Origin: a virus
Length of the DNA stretch: 64,000 nt
Direction: 5' to 3' (one strand)
IMG/VR virus record: IMGVR_UViG_3300020195_000009
Span: 222,006 to 286,005 of that record
Below the pieces are notes generated by a model. The model saw only the letters and a program-made list of their open reading frames with translations, ran no database searches and was not told the origin of the DNA. Shown here piece by piece: positions 16,723 through 24,467 of this stretch (position 1 is the first letter of the stretch; every line of letters begins with the position of its first letter). The position numbers were made by a program, and so were the translations under genes.

Positions 16723-17649
16723 ATGATCATCCCAGCTCCATTAGTCGGGGAGGGTGTTGGGGATGCTCTTGGTATGGCCTTCGAGACTAAGAAGGCCGAC
16801 CACGAGGAGCTACTCCAGTGGGACGGGGAAACGTACCATGGTAGCGAGTACCATGGGTTGAGCCCCGGCCAGTGGACCGATGACACGATGATGGCGAAGC
16901 TCATCGCCGAGAGCCTCGTCACGTGCGGTGGTTACTACCCCCGTGATGTAGCGGACCGCTACCGAACCTGGTACCGAAGCGATGACCACCGAGGGATGGG
17001 GAAGACAACCAAAGCGGCCCTCCTGAACCTAGACAACGGGATCCCTTGGGACCGGAGCGGCATCAATGGAGCTGAGGGGAACGGGACCGCCATGCGGATC
17101 GCCCCACTCGGGTTCTTCTTCCATGAAGACCTGGTGACCACCCGCCAGTTTGCGCAGATCGATGCTCGCATCACCCACTGCTCGAAGGAAGCCGAGATGG
17201 GCTCCATCGCTGTAGGGTTGGCTGTCGCCTTGCTCGTTGAAGGGGTTACCTTCGAGATCCTCACGGAACGGGTCCTTGAAAACCTAGAAGACTGCCAGGT
17301 GAAGCAAGGCCTTAAAAAGGTCTCTTTCTATCAGAGGCAGCCAGACTTCCCCGTACGAGATGCCTTGAGGGTGATCGGAACCCACGCTCACGTTACCCAG
17401 ACGGTACCCGCAGCCTTTGCCGCTTTCGTCCTAACCAAGTCCTTTGAGGAGGCGGTTCAAGCCGCGATTCGGGCTGGCGGAGACACTGACACGACGGCCG
17501 CCATTACGGGGGCGCTTGCGGGAACCCACTACGGGTTGGATGCTATCCCCATCGCTTGGCGGAAGGGTTTGGAGGACTTCGACCACCTCCACCGGCTTGA
17601 GTTGAAGATCGCTGGCGGCCCGAGAAGCAGCGCCATCTGGCTCCGCTAA
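16723..17649 (+). CDS. ADP-ribosylglycohydrolase (DraG/ARH family)
   Basis: 308 aa, close to the usual family length. Family motifs are in order: GEGVGDALG at 9-17, WTDDTMM (metal-binding T52-D53-D54-T55), ITHCS with H152, and the dinuclear-Mg signature GGDTDT at 252-257 followed by TGALAG. These enzymes remove ADP-ribose from proteins or nucleic acids. In a phage it could reverse host ADP-ribosylating toxins or the phage's own modifications. A macro-domain gene lies 4 kb away, which supports an ADP-ribose theme. Confidence 0.85.
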   Translation: MIIPAPLVGEGVGDALGMAFETKKADHEELLQWDGETYHGSEYHGLSPGQWTDDTMMAKLIAESLVTCGGYYPRDVADRYRTWYRSDDHRGMGKTTKAALLNLDNGIPWDRSGINGAEGNGTAMRIAPLGFFFHEDLVTTRQFAQIDARITHCSKEAEMGSIAVGLAVALLVEGVTFEILTERVLENLEDCQVKQGLKKVSFYQRQPDFPVRDALRVIGTHAHVTQTVPAAFAAFVLTKSFEEAVQAAIRAGGDTDTTAAITGALAGTHYGLDAIPIAWRKGLEDFDHLHRLELKIAGGPRSSAIWLR

Positions 17650-17874
17650 GATACGCTCGAACCTGGTCTTGTAGGGCTCGGGTGGGGGTGGCACAAAGTA
17701 GACGTAACCTCGACGGGGGCCGCCATTCGGCTCTCGTGCGACAGCTCCAGTGTTGTTGAAGGCGCACAAGGTCGAAGCGACCGATGAGGTCTTGGCTTGA
17801 AGAGCGTGTGATATTTCCGTAGCGCTCTTGCCAGGGTTCCCCCGGACGTAGTTCAAGATCCTGTCTTTGAGCAT
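17431..17874 (-). CDS. Winged-helix-like protein with TRFERI motif; 3' end doubtful
   Basis: From ATG 17872-17874 the N-terminus MLKDRILNYVRGNPGKSATE...TLCAFNNTGAVARE looks like a small winged helix. Then PPPPEPYKTRFERI, after which the frame continues 220 nt antisense to the conserved ADP-ribosylglycohydrolase end, which is unlikely to be real. Loss of one T near 17655 would give TRFERI-stop, as in the gene at 45523. The tRNA's CCA end abuts the gene at 17880. Confidence 0.55.
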   Translation of the reverse strand: MLKDRILNYVRGNPGKSATEISHALQAKTSSVASTLCAFNNTGAVAREPNGGPRRGYVYFVPPPPEPYKTRFERILAEPDGAASRAASDLQLKPVEVVEVLQTLPPSDGDSIQPVVGSRKRPRNGGRRVSVSASPNRGLNRLLKGLG

Positions 17875-17879
17875 CTCCA

Positions 17880-17957
17880 TGGTGGTCCCGACGGGATTTG
17901 AACCCGCACCCCGCGAATTTAGAATTCGCTGCTTCAAACCATTTGAGCTTCAGGACC
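17880..17957 (-). tRNA. tRNA with CUA anticodon (putative amber suppressor) 1
   Basis: 7-bp acceptor GGTCCTG/CGGGACC, discriminator A and encoded CCA; D-arm; anticodon stem GCGAA/TTCGC with loop TTCTAAA giving anticodon CUA; 5-nt variable loop; T-arm with TTCAAAT loop. CUA pairs with UAG. Position 8 is A rather than the usual U, and the D stem has only three good pairs, so efficiency is uncertain. Confidence 0.8.
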
Positions 17958-18030
17958 GTGCTGCCTAGGGCTGCCTAGGGTCTACACCGCGAAATGTCAC
18001 GGGTGGTGACTAAGGGTTTCCCTTATGGGG

Positions 18031-18042
18031 TGGTGTACACCA
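18031..18042. promoter_or_regulatory. 12-bp perfect palindrome upstream of pyrC
   Basis: TGGTGTACACCA lies 6 bp before the likely pyrC ATG (18048), where a dimeric regulator could block transcription or translation. A related GGTGTAC half occurs at 26694. Confidence 0.4.
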
Positions 18043-18047
18043 ACCCG

Positions 18048-19070
18048 ATGCGTATTGAGATCCCTACCCCCGATGACCTCCACGTCCATCTTAGACAAGA
18101 CTGGATGCTGGAGCACACGGTCGAACAATCCGCCCTCCACTTCGGCCGGGCTCTCGTAATGCCCAACCTCACCCCACCTGTCAAGACGGGGGCGGATGTC
18201 GAGAAGTACCGTTCGGACATCCTCGCTTGGAGACGATTCAGCAAGAAGCCGTTCGAGCCTCTCATGACGATCAAGCTCATGCCGGACACAACGCCGGAAA
18301 TCATCAAAGAGGCCTTTACTGCTGGGGCAGTCGCGGGCAAATTGTATCCCGAAGGCGTCACCACAAACTCTGAGGACGGGATCTCGTTCCAAGGCATCTA
18401 CGAGATGAACGCAGTCTTCAAGGCGATGGAAGACGTAGGAATGGTACTGAGCCTTCACGGCGAGAAGCCCGGTGCCTTTTGCATGGATCGAGAGGAAGCG
18501 TTCCTCAACACTCTCGGGACTATCGCTCATGCTTTCCCAAAGCTCCGCATCGTTATGGAGCACATCACGCACCAGAATACGGTGAAGACAGTGAAGGCGC
18601 TTCCCACCAACGTAGCGGCAACCATCACGGTTCACCATCTGGTCCTCAGCCTCGATGATGTCATCGGAGGCTCGCTTCAACCCCACAATTTCTGCAAGCC
18701 GATCGCAAAAAGCCCCGAGGACCGAGAAGTCCTTCGTGATGCAGCTATCAGTGGCAACCCCAAGTTCTTCTTGGGGACGGACTCGGCACCCCACCTCAAA
18801 GAGAAGAAAGAGTCCGCCTCCGGGTGTTCGGGGGTCTACACGGCACCGATAGCGATGCCCATCCTTGCTCACATCTTCGAGGAAATGGAAGCTCTCGACA
18901 AACTAGCCAACTTCACCTCGAAGTTCGGTGCTGACTTCTACGGGCTGCCCGCTCCGAAAGGGACTCTCGTTCTTGAAAAGGGCGAGCCCTGGGAGATTCC
19001 AAAGAGCTACCACGATGTTGTACCCCTTTGGGCGGGACGTTCAATCGAGTGGAGAGCCGAGCGTCTGTAA
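18048..19070 (+). CDS. pyrC: Dihydroorotase, class II (PyrC-like)
   Basis: 340 aa from ATG 18048; an in-frame ATG at 17994 would add 18 non-conserved residues. Metal and catalytic residues are in place: H12-x-H14 in DDLHVHLRQ, carbamylated-lysine candidate K98 (AGKLYPEG), H137 (LSLHGE), H172/H175 (MEHITH) and D245 in LGTDSAPH. The enzyme interconverts carbamoyl-aspartate and dihydroorotate, step three of pyrimidine synthesis. Phages rarely carry it; it lies between two amber-type tRNAs. The ending is complete, so it is probably active. Confidence 0.88.
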   Translation: MRIEIPTPDDLHVHLRQDWMLEHTVEQSALHFGRALVMPNLTPPVKTGADVEKYRSDILAWRRFSKKPFEPLMTIKLMPDTTPEIIKEAFTAGAVAGKLYPEGVTTNSEDGISFQGIYEMNAVFKAMEDVGMVLSLHGEKPGAFCMDREEAFLNTLGTIAHAFPKLRIVMEHITHQNTVKTVKALPTNVAATITVHHLVLSLDDVIGGSLQPHNFCKPIAKSPEDREVLRDAAISGNPKFFLGTDSAPHLKEKKESASGCSGVYTAPIAMPILAHIFEEMEALDKLANFTSKFGADFYGLPAPKGTLVLEKGEPWEIPKSYHDVVPLWAGRSIEWRAERL

Positions 19071-19103
19071 ACAGATTCTCCACAGCCTGTGGATAGAACG
19101 GGG

Positions 19104-19176
19104 CGCTCCCGGCAGGACTTGAACCTGCGACGTACGGATTTAGAAACCGATGTTCTGCCGACTGAACTACGGGAGC
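19104..19176 (-). tRNA. tRNA with CUA anticodon (putative amber suppressor) 2
   Basis: 7-bp acceptor GCTCCCG/CGGGAGC, D stem GTTC/GAAC, anticodon loop TTCTAAA (CUA), T-arm GCAGG-TTCAAGT-CCTGC, discriminator G, no encoded CCA. The anticodon arm resembles tRNA-Trp with CCA changed to CUA, but has T-T mismatches at 27-43 and 31-39. G73 also fits a Trp origin. Confidence 0.7.
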
Positions 19177-19182
19177 ACACAT

Positions 19183-19509
19183 TCACGCTAGCGCTAAAGG
19201 TAAATTCTTACACAACCGTTTAGCCGCAGGTTCCAAGGCGATTGCAGTTGTCTCATTGTCCCGATCTGGCTCTTTGAAGACCGAAACTTTCAAGCCTTGA
19301 TCCCCGGCCCTTTCAACGAGGCGGAGAAGAGCCGCCTCGTTGGGGACCGCTAGGATCGCAAGATGATTCGAGGTCTCATACCAATGGAGGTCTGTTTCAC
19401 TGTGCTGGGCGGAAAACTCCCGCCTGGCGTGGGCTGCTTGAACGGCTTGTTGCCCTGCGGGAAGGTCCGACCTCACAACGAGATAGAGCTTTTCCACCGA
19501 AAGCCCCAC
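19183..19509 (-). CDS. Peptidyl-tRNA hydrolase 2 (Pth2)-like protein
   Basis: 108 aa. The pattern LYLVVRSDLPAGQQAVQAAH near the N-terminus and VSVFKEPDRDNETTAIAL near the end are typical of the Pth2/Bit1 fold seen in bacteria and phages. Pth2 enzymes recycle peptidyl-tRNAs. The catalytic Lys of archaeal Pth2 is not obvious here, so activity may differ. Adjacent to tRNA genes, which fits a translation role. Confidence 0.7.
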   Translation of the reverse strand: MGLSVEKLYLVVRSDLPAGQQAVQAAHARREFSAQHSETDLHWYETSNHLAILAVPNEAALLRLVERAGDQGLKVSVFKEPDRDNETTAIALEPAAKRLCKNLPLALA

Positions 19510-20033
19510 AGCTCCAAGTTCGCCTTCACTCGCTGGAGAAGCGAAGGGCGCTGACTAGGCTTGGAAGGCTCCTGAACTTCAACCACCTCTTCGATGGGAA
19601 CCTTCGGAGCCGGCCCCCCATCGAGCCAGGACTTGATGGCGGTCTCGGGGAAGTGAACCATCAGGTCCTTGCTGAGGACGTTCCCCAGGGCTCTGTAGAG
19701 AGCCCCAGAGTACATCTTGTTCCAAGGGTGGCACTTGGCCTCGATGGTCTTGTACGGCCTCCCTCGGAGCAACCCAAGGAGCAGGAAGTAGACCCTGGCG
19801 TTCGAGCCCACCCCTCGCTTGTCGACCCAGAGGGCAGCCCTCTGGGTTCCAGTCTCAGGCCGCTTGAAGGCAATCCAAGCCTTCTTGCCCGTCACCTTTC
19901 GGCCGGACACATCCTTCTGGACCGGAGGCCGACCCTCCTTCCACTTGAGAGTTTGAATCTCCAGGCGGAGCTTCTTGCTCTCCTCGATGCGGTCTTTGAT
20001 GAGCTGCTTGATCGTCTGCTTTGCGTTTCTCAT
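19473..20033 (-). CDS. Hypothetical basic protein
   Basis: 186 aa from ATG 20031-20033 (an earlier GTG/ATG at 20072 is possible). The N-terminal third is a lysine-rich helix (NAKQTIKQLIKDRIEESKKL), then a compact region (RGVGSNARVYFLLLGLLRGR, YKTIEAKCHPWNKMYSGALY) that looks like a small DNA/RNA-binding domain. Overlaps the Pth2 start by 37 nt. Confidence 0.6.
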   Translation of the reverse strand: MRNAKQTIKQLIKDRIEESKKLRLEIQTLKWKEGRPPVQKDVSGRKVTGKKAWIAFKRPETGTQRAALWVDKRGVGSNARVYFLLLGLLRGRPYKTIEAKCHPWNKMYSGALYRALGNVLSKDLMVHFPETAIKSWLDGGPAPKVPIEEVVEVQEPSKPSQRPSLLQRVKANLELWGFRWKSSISL

Positions 20034-20178
20034 GACATTCTCCAGTTCTTTCGTTCGGGTTTGACCAGGCACGAAGGAACGGGAGGTGGGCCACGCGGAC
20101 CGCGTAGCTAGAAAAACGGAGGCTGTACCTACCAGTAGCGGGACATGGAAGTGAGAGTAACCCTCGGAGGGGCTGAGG

Positions 20179-20385
20179 TCAACAGCCGTGGAAGCTCTCT
20201 CGGACCCCCTGCTGGATGACCCGGATCGTGAGGGTATCCCAGCGGAACGCCTTAGCGTCCTGAACCAGGTTACCCATGGCTTCGTCCTCGGTCATGCCCC
20301 CAAGAGTGCCGAGGAAGTTCTCGATAGCGACCGTTCGGACCCCGTCCTGGTTCGCCAGCTCATGAATGCGGTTGAAGGTCAGCAT
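20179..20385 (-). CDS. Hypothetical helical protein
   Basis: 68 aa, MLTFNRIHELANQDGVRTVA; its ATG overlaps the stop of the upstream gene, showing coupling. Contains GGMTEDEAMGNLVQDAKAF. Unrecognised. Confidence 0.6.
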   Translation of the reverse strand: MLTFNRIHELANQDGVRTVAIENFLGTLGGMTEDEAMGNLVQDAKAFRWDTLTIRVIQQGVRESFHGC

Positions 20386-20768
20386 TAGAATTGCTCCACG
20401 AAGTAGATGTCCCCGCCGCCCGTGTGAACCTTGATTTCCGTAACCCGTACGGTGAAGGGTTTGCTTCCGTGGAAGCTCTTGTCCACGACCTCCACGACTT
20501 CCCCAACGGCGGGGGGCGTCCGTTTCCGGCAAACGTGTAGAACTTGAGCCGGGTGTGTCCCGACCTTGAACCGGAGCCTCACCGGCCGTCCCAATCGGTC
20601 CAGGCGTCCTCGGAGGACACACCCATGACCCGGCACCACCTCGGCCTCGACCGGCTCCACCTTCGCAGCCTTGACGGTGCGGGCGTAGGAGTTGGCAAGC
20701 GCCTCCGAGGGGAACGTCGCCTTGCCAGGGGTGCCGTTCTTCTGCGTGAAAGTAACTCGAAACGCCAT
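20385..20768 (-). CDS. Hypothetical beta-rich protein
   Basis: 127 aa, ATG preceded by an AGGAGG site in the leader of the promoter at 20789. Alternating beta pattern (GCVLRGRLDRLGRPVRLRFK, FTVRVTEIKVHTGGG). No family recognised. Confidence 0.6.
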   Translation of the reverse strand: MAFRVTFTQKNGTPGKATFPSEALANSYARTVKAAKVEPVEAEVVPGHGCVLRGRLDRLGRPVRLRFKVGTHPAQVLHVCRKRTPPAVGEVVEVVDKSFHGSKPFTVRVTEIKVHTGGGDIYFVEQF

Positions 20769-20788
20769 CGTCGTGCCTCCTGTTGAGA

Positions 20789-20817
20789 GGACACGCGAGA
20801 GGGGTCAGGGTTCAACC
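20789..20817 (-). promoter_or_regulatory. Phage promoter with ribosome site leader
   Basis: TTGAACC 20809-20815, 14-nt spacer, GTGTCC 20789-20794. At the place where other copies have the ATG there is AGGAGG, and the gene starts 14 nt later. Confidence 0.7.
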
Positions 20818-20825
20818 AGAAAACA

Positions 20826-21260
20826 TCAAGGGTCGGATTTTCGCCTCGTACCTGAACGTCTTGTGTGGGAAAGAGTCACGGCGTTGTTGACCCATCCGAG
20901 AACCCTGCCTAGATCGTAGGGCTTCAGGATGATCTTGAACACTCTTCGGTCCTTACGAGCGGCCACCACCTTCACCAAGTCGAACGGTTCTGTGAGCAGC
21001 AAGGCAACCAAGTAGGGCACCAAAGAGCCGGACTTCTGGAGGATATCGAGCCCGGTCCCATCGGGGAGCTGGTAGTCTGCAACCAGTACGTCAATGGGGC
21101 TCCGCCGTAAAACCTGGAGGGCTTGGGCAACCGTAGCTACAACCGTAACGTCTACGTGTGGGATGAGGAGTGGCCCCAACGTCTGACAAACCTCGCCCCC
21201 TTCGACGAGCAAGATTTGGCCGCGAACTGCTTGTATACCTTTGGCTAGTACCTGCGCCAC
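20826..21260 (-). CDS. Response-regulator receiver domain, degenerate acidic pocket
   Basis: 144 aa, receiver fold only. Phosphoacceptor Asp in VLVADYQLPDGTGLDIL, Thr in ALLLTEP and Lys in IILKPYD are present, but the usual N-terminal acidic pair is EG (ILLVEGGEV). Loss of one Mg ligand may make it phosphorylation-independent. No output domain and no histidine kinase nearby. Confidence 0.7.
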   Translation of the reverse strand: MAQVLAKGIQAVRGQILLVEGGEVCQTLGPLLIPHVDVTVVATVAQALQVLRRSPIDVLVADYQLPDGTGLDILQKSGSLVPYLVALLLTEPFDLVKVVAARKDRRVFKIILKPYDLGRVLGWVNNAVTLSHTRRSGTRRKSDP

Positions 21261-21354
21261 GTTGGCCTTCAGTTTAGGTTGTATTTTGAAGTTGTCCTAA
21301 CTTTTCCACAACCTCACGAAACCCGTAGTAAAACTCGGTGTAATTGAGTTAGGC

Positions 21355-21762
21355 ATGCCTTTCCGCATCGGTTACCTCTATCGCCTCGAAGGTCACACGC
21401 CCGTGGCCGTGTCTTCGTTCGAGGAGTTCATGCGTTGGGAGCTGGAGACTCTCCACGAACAGAAAATCGTACGGAAGGATGTCGTGGGGGGCGTAGAGAT
21501 TTCCACGGTCTTCCTCGGCCGAAACCATCAGTTCCGGGATGGACCCCCTCTTGTGTTTGAGACGATGGTGTTTGGAGGTGCTGGGGATTACCAGGCTCGC
21601 TACTCCACGTGGGAGCAGGCCGAGCAAGGCCACGCTCGGGCTCTTGCTCAGGTACTTGCTCAAACTCAAGCCCTTGTACCCACGCACAAGGCTCCCGATT
21701 CAAACAAGCCACCCGACCCCTCCTTGAAAACCCGTCTGGAGCGAGTTGAGGAAGAGGACTAA
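21355..21762 (+). CDS. Conserved phage protein with C-terminal TRLERVEEED tag
   Basis: 135 aa. The core VGGVEISTVFLGRNHQFRDG, PPLVFETMVFGG is a pattern I know from many phage proteins of unknown function. The tail after residue 110 is disordered and ends KTRLERVEEED, matching the shared C-terminal peptide of this genome. Divergent from the receiver gene. Confidence 0.7.
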   Translation: MPFRIGYLYRLEGHTPVAVSSFEEFMRWELETLHEQKIVRKDVVGGVEISTVFLGRNHQFRDGPPLVFETMVFGGAGDYQARYSTWEQAEQGHARALAQVLAQTQALVPTHKAPDSNKPPDPSLKTRLERVEEED

Positions 21763-21920
21763 CCCCTTCCAGCATCGAGCTTCACCATGGGTGCCGGCTC
21801 TGGCGGCATCGGTCCCGTCTTCACAGCGGGGCGGAAAAGGGACCAGATGATCCCCCCAAGGCAGACGGTGAACAGCACTGCCCCGAAGACTTTGATGAGG
21901 GTTGCAGGTGTCTTTGTCAT
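21759..21920 (-). CDS. 53-aa single-pass membrane protein
   Basis: MTKTPATLIKVFGAVLFTVC followed by LGGIIWSLFRP gives one N-terminal transmembrane helix, then a short proline-rich tail. Convergent with 21355, overlapping 4 nt. Possible holin-like or envelope protein, unproven. Confidence 0.55.
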   Translation of the reverse strand: MTKTPATLIKVFGAVLFTVCLGGIIWSLFRPAVKTGPMPPEPAPMVKLDAGRG

Positions 21921-21952
21921 ACCCTCAGACCTTCCATAAGAAAGACACCGGG

Positions 21953-22459
21953 ATGATTACCTACCTCAAAGGCGATGCGACCTGCCCTCAAGCGAAGGGG
22001 ACCAAGCTGATTATACACATTTCAAACACGTTGGGCGGTTGGGGCAAAGGCTTCGTTCTAGCGATTTCCAAGCGTTGGAAGGCTCCTGAGGCTATGTACC
22101 GCCAGTGGTACCACCAACGAGATCCGATTCAAAACACCGAGCCCGGTGCGATCGTAATGACTTCCGGGCGTTTCGCTCTCGGGGAGACCCAGCTCGTAAT
22201 GGTCCAGTCAGGCTTGGCGGTCGTCAACATGATCGCCCAAGAGGGCATGCGAACTGGAAGCAAAGGACCGCCCATCCGGTACGAAGCTCTCAAGACGTGC
22301 CTTGGACTGGTCAACGGATATGCTAATTCTTTCAAGGCTTCCATCCATGCACCCAGAATTGGATGTGGACTTGCGGGCGGAAGCTGGGACAAGGTGGAAC
22401 CCATCATCCAGGAAACCCTTTCAGAGCGGGACGTGTACGTTTACGACTTTTCCGGTTGA
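21953..22459 (+). CDS. Macro domain protein (ADP-ribose binding, Poa1-like)
   Basis: 168 aa, a single macro domain. Motifs: YLKGDAT at 4-10, ISNTLGGWGKGFVLAISKRW, VVNMIAQEG, and the phosphate-binding loop RIGCGLAGGSW near the C-terminus. Such proteins bind or hydrolyse ADP-ribose 1-phosphate or ADP-ribosylated targets; DarG is a macro-domain antitoxin against DNA ADP-ribosylation. Together with the ADP-ribosylglycohydrolase at 16723 it suggests counter-defence or NAD metabolism. Confidence 0.85.
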   Translation: MITYLKGDATCPQAKGTKLIIHISNTLGGWGKGFVLAISKRWKAPEAMYRQWYHQRDPIQNTEPGAIVMTSGRFALGETQLVMVQSGLAVVNMIAQEGMRTGSKGPPIRYEALKTCLGLVNGYANSFKASIHAPRIGCGLAGGSWDKVEPIIQETLSERDVYVYDFSG

Positions 22460-22481
22460 TTCCCCAACCCCTCAAGTGTTC
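22456..22481 (+). promoter_or_regulatory. Phage promoter
   Basis: TTGATTC 22456-22462 overlaps the stop of the macro gene, 13-nt spacer, GTGTTC 22476-22481, 7 nt to ATG 22489. Confidence 0.8.
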
Positions 22482-22488
22482 CTCAAAC

Positions 22489-22818
22489 ATGAGCAAGGTT
22501 GCCCTCCCCGAGTCGATCAAGTCCCAGATGTCCGCCTGGCGTGAGGGCTTTTGCGACATGCCGTCCGAGTACGTCGCCTTCCACAAGGATCTTGCCGAGA
22601 AGGCGCTTCCCGTCCTCGTTGCGGAGCACGGGCTGACGGTCCACAGCACGACGATGAAGGGTGACGGTTGGATGGACGGCATGAACGTCCTCCAGGTGGT
22701 CATCGAAGAGAAATCGGGCCGCCTGGTGAAGCTCTCGTGGCACGACGGGAACCAGGAGTTCTTCGAGCGTGGCATCGGCTCGTTCCGCTACCGCCCGAAC
22801 CGGAAGGTGTCGTCGTGA
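22489..22818 (+). CDS. Hypothetical protein
   Basis: 109 aa, leaderless-type start. Mixed alpha/beta; MNVLQVVIEEKSGRLVKLSW in the middle. Its stop overlaps the next GTG. Unrecognised. Confidence 0.6.
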   Translation: MSKVALPESIKSQMSAWREGFCDMPSEYVAFHKDLAEKALPVLVAEHGLTVHSTTMKGDGWMDGMNVLQVVIEEKSGRLVKLSWHDGNQEFFERGIGSFRYRPNRKVSS

Positions 22819-23147
22819 AGATCGAAGCAGAGAAGGAGCGCCTCCAAGCGCAGCTCAAGACCGAGACGTACGAAAAGAACGGGGCCCTCTACTGGTCCGT
22901 GGGTTGTACGTGGAGTCCCCCGGAGGACCGCCCGGTCCCGATGGACGTCTTCCGGGATGCGGGCGTCGAGCCTCCGGCCGGTCAACAGGCCGCCGTCACG
23001 GCCCACACGGATGCGAATCTCGCCGCCTATCGTAAGGCCATGGAGAACCATGTCCCGAGCGCTGAGGAGATGTTCGAGATGCGGGCTGCGTTCGGTCCCG
23101 GAGCCACGGTCGTCAACGTCATCACGGGCAAGGAGACGAAGCTGTGA
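22815..23147 (+). CDS. Hypothetical protein
   Basis: 110 aa from GTG 22815 (GTGA coupling). Begins with a charged helix (KIEAEKERLQAQLKTETYEK), then a Trp/Pro-containing segment. Unrecognised. Confidence 0.6.
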   Translation: MKIEAEKERLQAQLKTETYEKNGALYWSVGCTWSPPEDRPVPMDVFRDAGVEPPAGQQAAVTAHTDANLAAYRKAMENHVPSAEEMFEMRAAFGPGATVVNVITGKETKL

Positions 23148-23473
23148 ACACCACCAAGCCGGAAGGTCTCAGCGAGGCCGGGTCTAAGGCCTATGACGCC
23201 ATCATGCAGATTATCACGGAGAACGGCGCCACTAACACCGGGGAGTGCAAGGCGTTCTACTCCCCGACGGAGTGGGAGAAACGGGGCGAGTCCTACGGCA
23301 AGGGAGCCGAGCTGATCGTGGTCTACGACGGCGGGGACCACCGGAGGTTCTTCAACATGGACGCTGCGTACCCGACGTACATCAGTCACCTAAAGATGGT
23401 GAACGCTCTCGGGGCGGAAGGCTTGTTCTTCGAGGAATGCACGGGTTGGTATGCCGCCATCTACAAGGGGTAG
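23144..23473 (+). CDS. Conserved phage hypothetical protein
   Basis: 109 aa from GTG 23144, coupled to the previous gene. Pattern GSKAYDAIMQIITENG...YGKGAELIVVYDGGDHRRFF is one I associate with small conserved phage proteins of unknown role. Ends in TAG. Confidence 0.6.
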   Translation: MNTTKPEGLSEAGSKAYDAIMQIITENGATNTGECKAFYSPTEWEKRGESYGKGAELIVVYDGGDHRRFFNMDAAYPTYISHLKMVNALGAEGLFFEECTGWYAAIYKG

Positions 23474-23489
23474 CGGTGTAGAACCAACG

Positions 23490-23726
23490 GTGATTGATCT
23501 CGACCGCCTGGAACGACTCATCTCGTCTCGTTCCCGCGAGCCGCTCGTTTGGGAACGCAAGAAGAACGGCCGGGTCTTCCAAGGATCACACCTCGGACAG
23601 ACCCTCATCGCTCTCGATGACACCTACGAGGACAGCCAAGTCGACTGCGAGTTCATCGAGGCCGCCTGCGAGGCGCTCCCGGCTCTCATTGCCGAGGTCC
23701 GCAACCTCCGAAAGAAGAAGGTATGA
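23490..23726 (+). CDS. Hypothetical protein
   Basis: 78 aa from GTG 23490; weak start context. VIDLDRLERLISSRSREPLV then ALPALIAEVRNLRKKKV, helical. ATGA overlap with the next gene. Confidence 0.5.
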   Translation: MIDLDRLERLISSRSREPLVWERKKNGRVFQGSHLGQTLIALDDTYEDSQVDCEFIEAACEALPALIAEVRNLRKKKV

Positions 23727-23992
23727 GCCAGGTCGACGCTCCGTGGACGGATGACCAGGTGGCCTCCCTCAACGGCTACCAAGCGTGTGATTTCGTTCAC
23801 CCGTTCACCGGGAAGCGAGGCCCCAACGGAGAGGAGACTGTCCTCATCGCCACGAAGACCGGCTGGATCGAGAAGGAAGGCGGTCCGATCGTTCAGGAAT
23901 GGGCTCACGAATTCATGGCTGATTGGGGCTGGAAGAAAATGGTCCCGGAATGGCTTTGGGCCGCCAAAAAGGCTAGCGATGAGACCGCCTGA
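23723..23992 (+). CDS. Hypothetical protein
   Basis: 89 aa, tryptophan-rich (WTDDQ, GWIEKE, EWAHEFMADWGWKK). The pattern CDFVHPFTG....GWIEKEGG recurs in phage proteins without known function. Overlaps the next gene by 14 nt. Confidence 0.6.
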   Translation: MSQVDAPWTDDQVASLNGYQACDFVHPFTGKRGPNGEETVLIATKTGWIEKEGGPIVQEWAHEFMADWGWKKMVPEWLWAAKKASDETA

Positions 23993-24467
23993 GCGGCTCC
24001 ACTGGAAGATCATCAGTATCACCGGGCACCGCTCACTCACCTCGACTGATAGAGCCGTGGTCAGGAAGGGCATTCAAGCTCTCGTCAACAACAAGACGAT
24101 CGATGCCCTCTACTTCGGTGGAGCGAAGGGGGTCGATACGGAAGCCCTCAAGGCAGCCTTGGAGCTACGAACAGACAATAAGCCTTGGCTCACCGTGGTC
24201 CTCCCGGACACAATCTCTGACCAACCCTTTGAAACACGTGAGTGGACCCGCAAGGCCGATGAAGTCATCGAGCTGAAAAACCCCATCACCAAGGACAACA
24301 AGTTCGCGAGCTACCGAATCCGCAACCAGTACCTCGTGGACATCTGCAAGTTCCTCGTGGCCTTCTTCAATGGGGACTACAAGAGCGGTACGGGGCAAGC
24401 GGTCCGCATGGCCGAGAAGGTTGGCTTGGTCATCTATAGGGTCCCGGTATCAGGGAGAGATTCGTGA
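23979..24467 (+). CDS. SLOG/DprA-like Rossmann-fold nucleotide-binding protein
   Basis: 162 aa. Opens with SITGHRSL, then ALYFGGAKGVDTEAL, WLTVVLPDTI, KADEVIEL and LVAFFNGDYKSGTGQAVRMA, the order of strands and glycine loops of SLOG-superfamily proteins (DprA, YspA, LOG, TIR-coupled sensors). They bind nucleotides or nucleotide-derived signals. With the macro and ADP-ribosylglycohydrolase genes this makes a third nucleotide-ligand protein in 8 kb. Confidence 0.7.
   Translation: MRPPERLHWKIISITGHRSLTSTDRAVVRKGIQALVNNKTIDALYFGGAKGVDTEALKAALELRTDNKPWLTVVLPDTISDQPFETREWTRKADEVIELKNPITKDNKFASYRIRNQYLVDICKFLVAFFNGDYKSGTGQAVRMAEKVGLVIYRVPVSGRDS

Noticed and set aside
17997-18872. 291-codon minus-strand frame
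   Set aside because: Antisense to dihydroorotase, whose catalytic residues are all in the plus frame.
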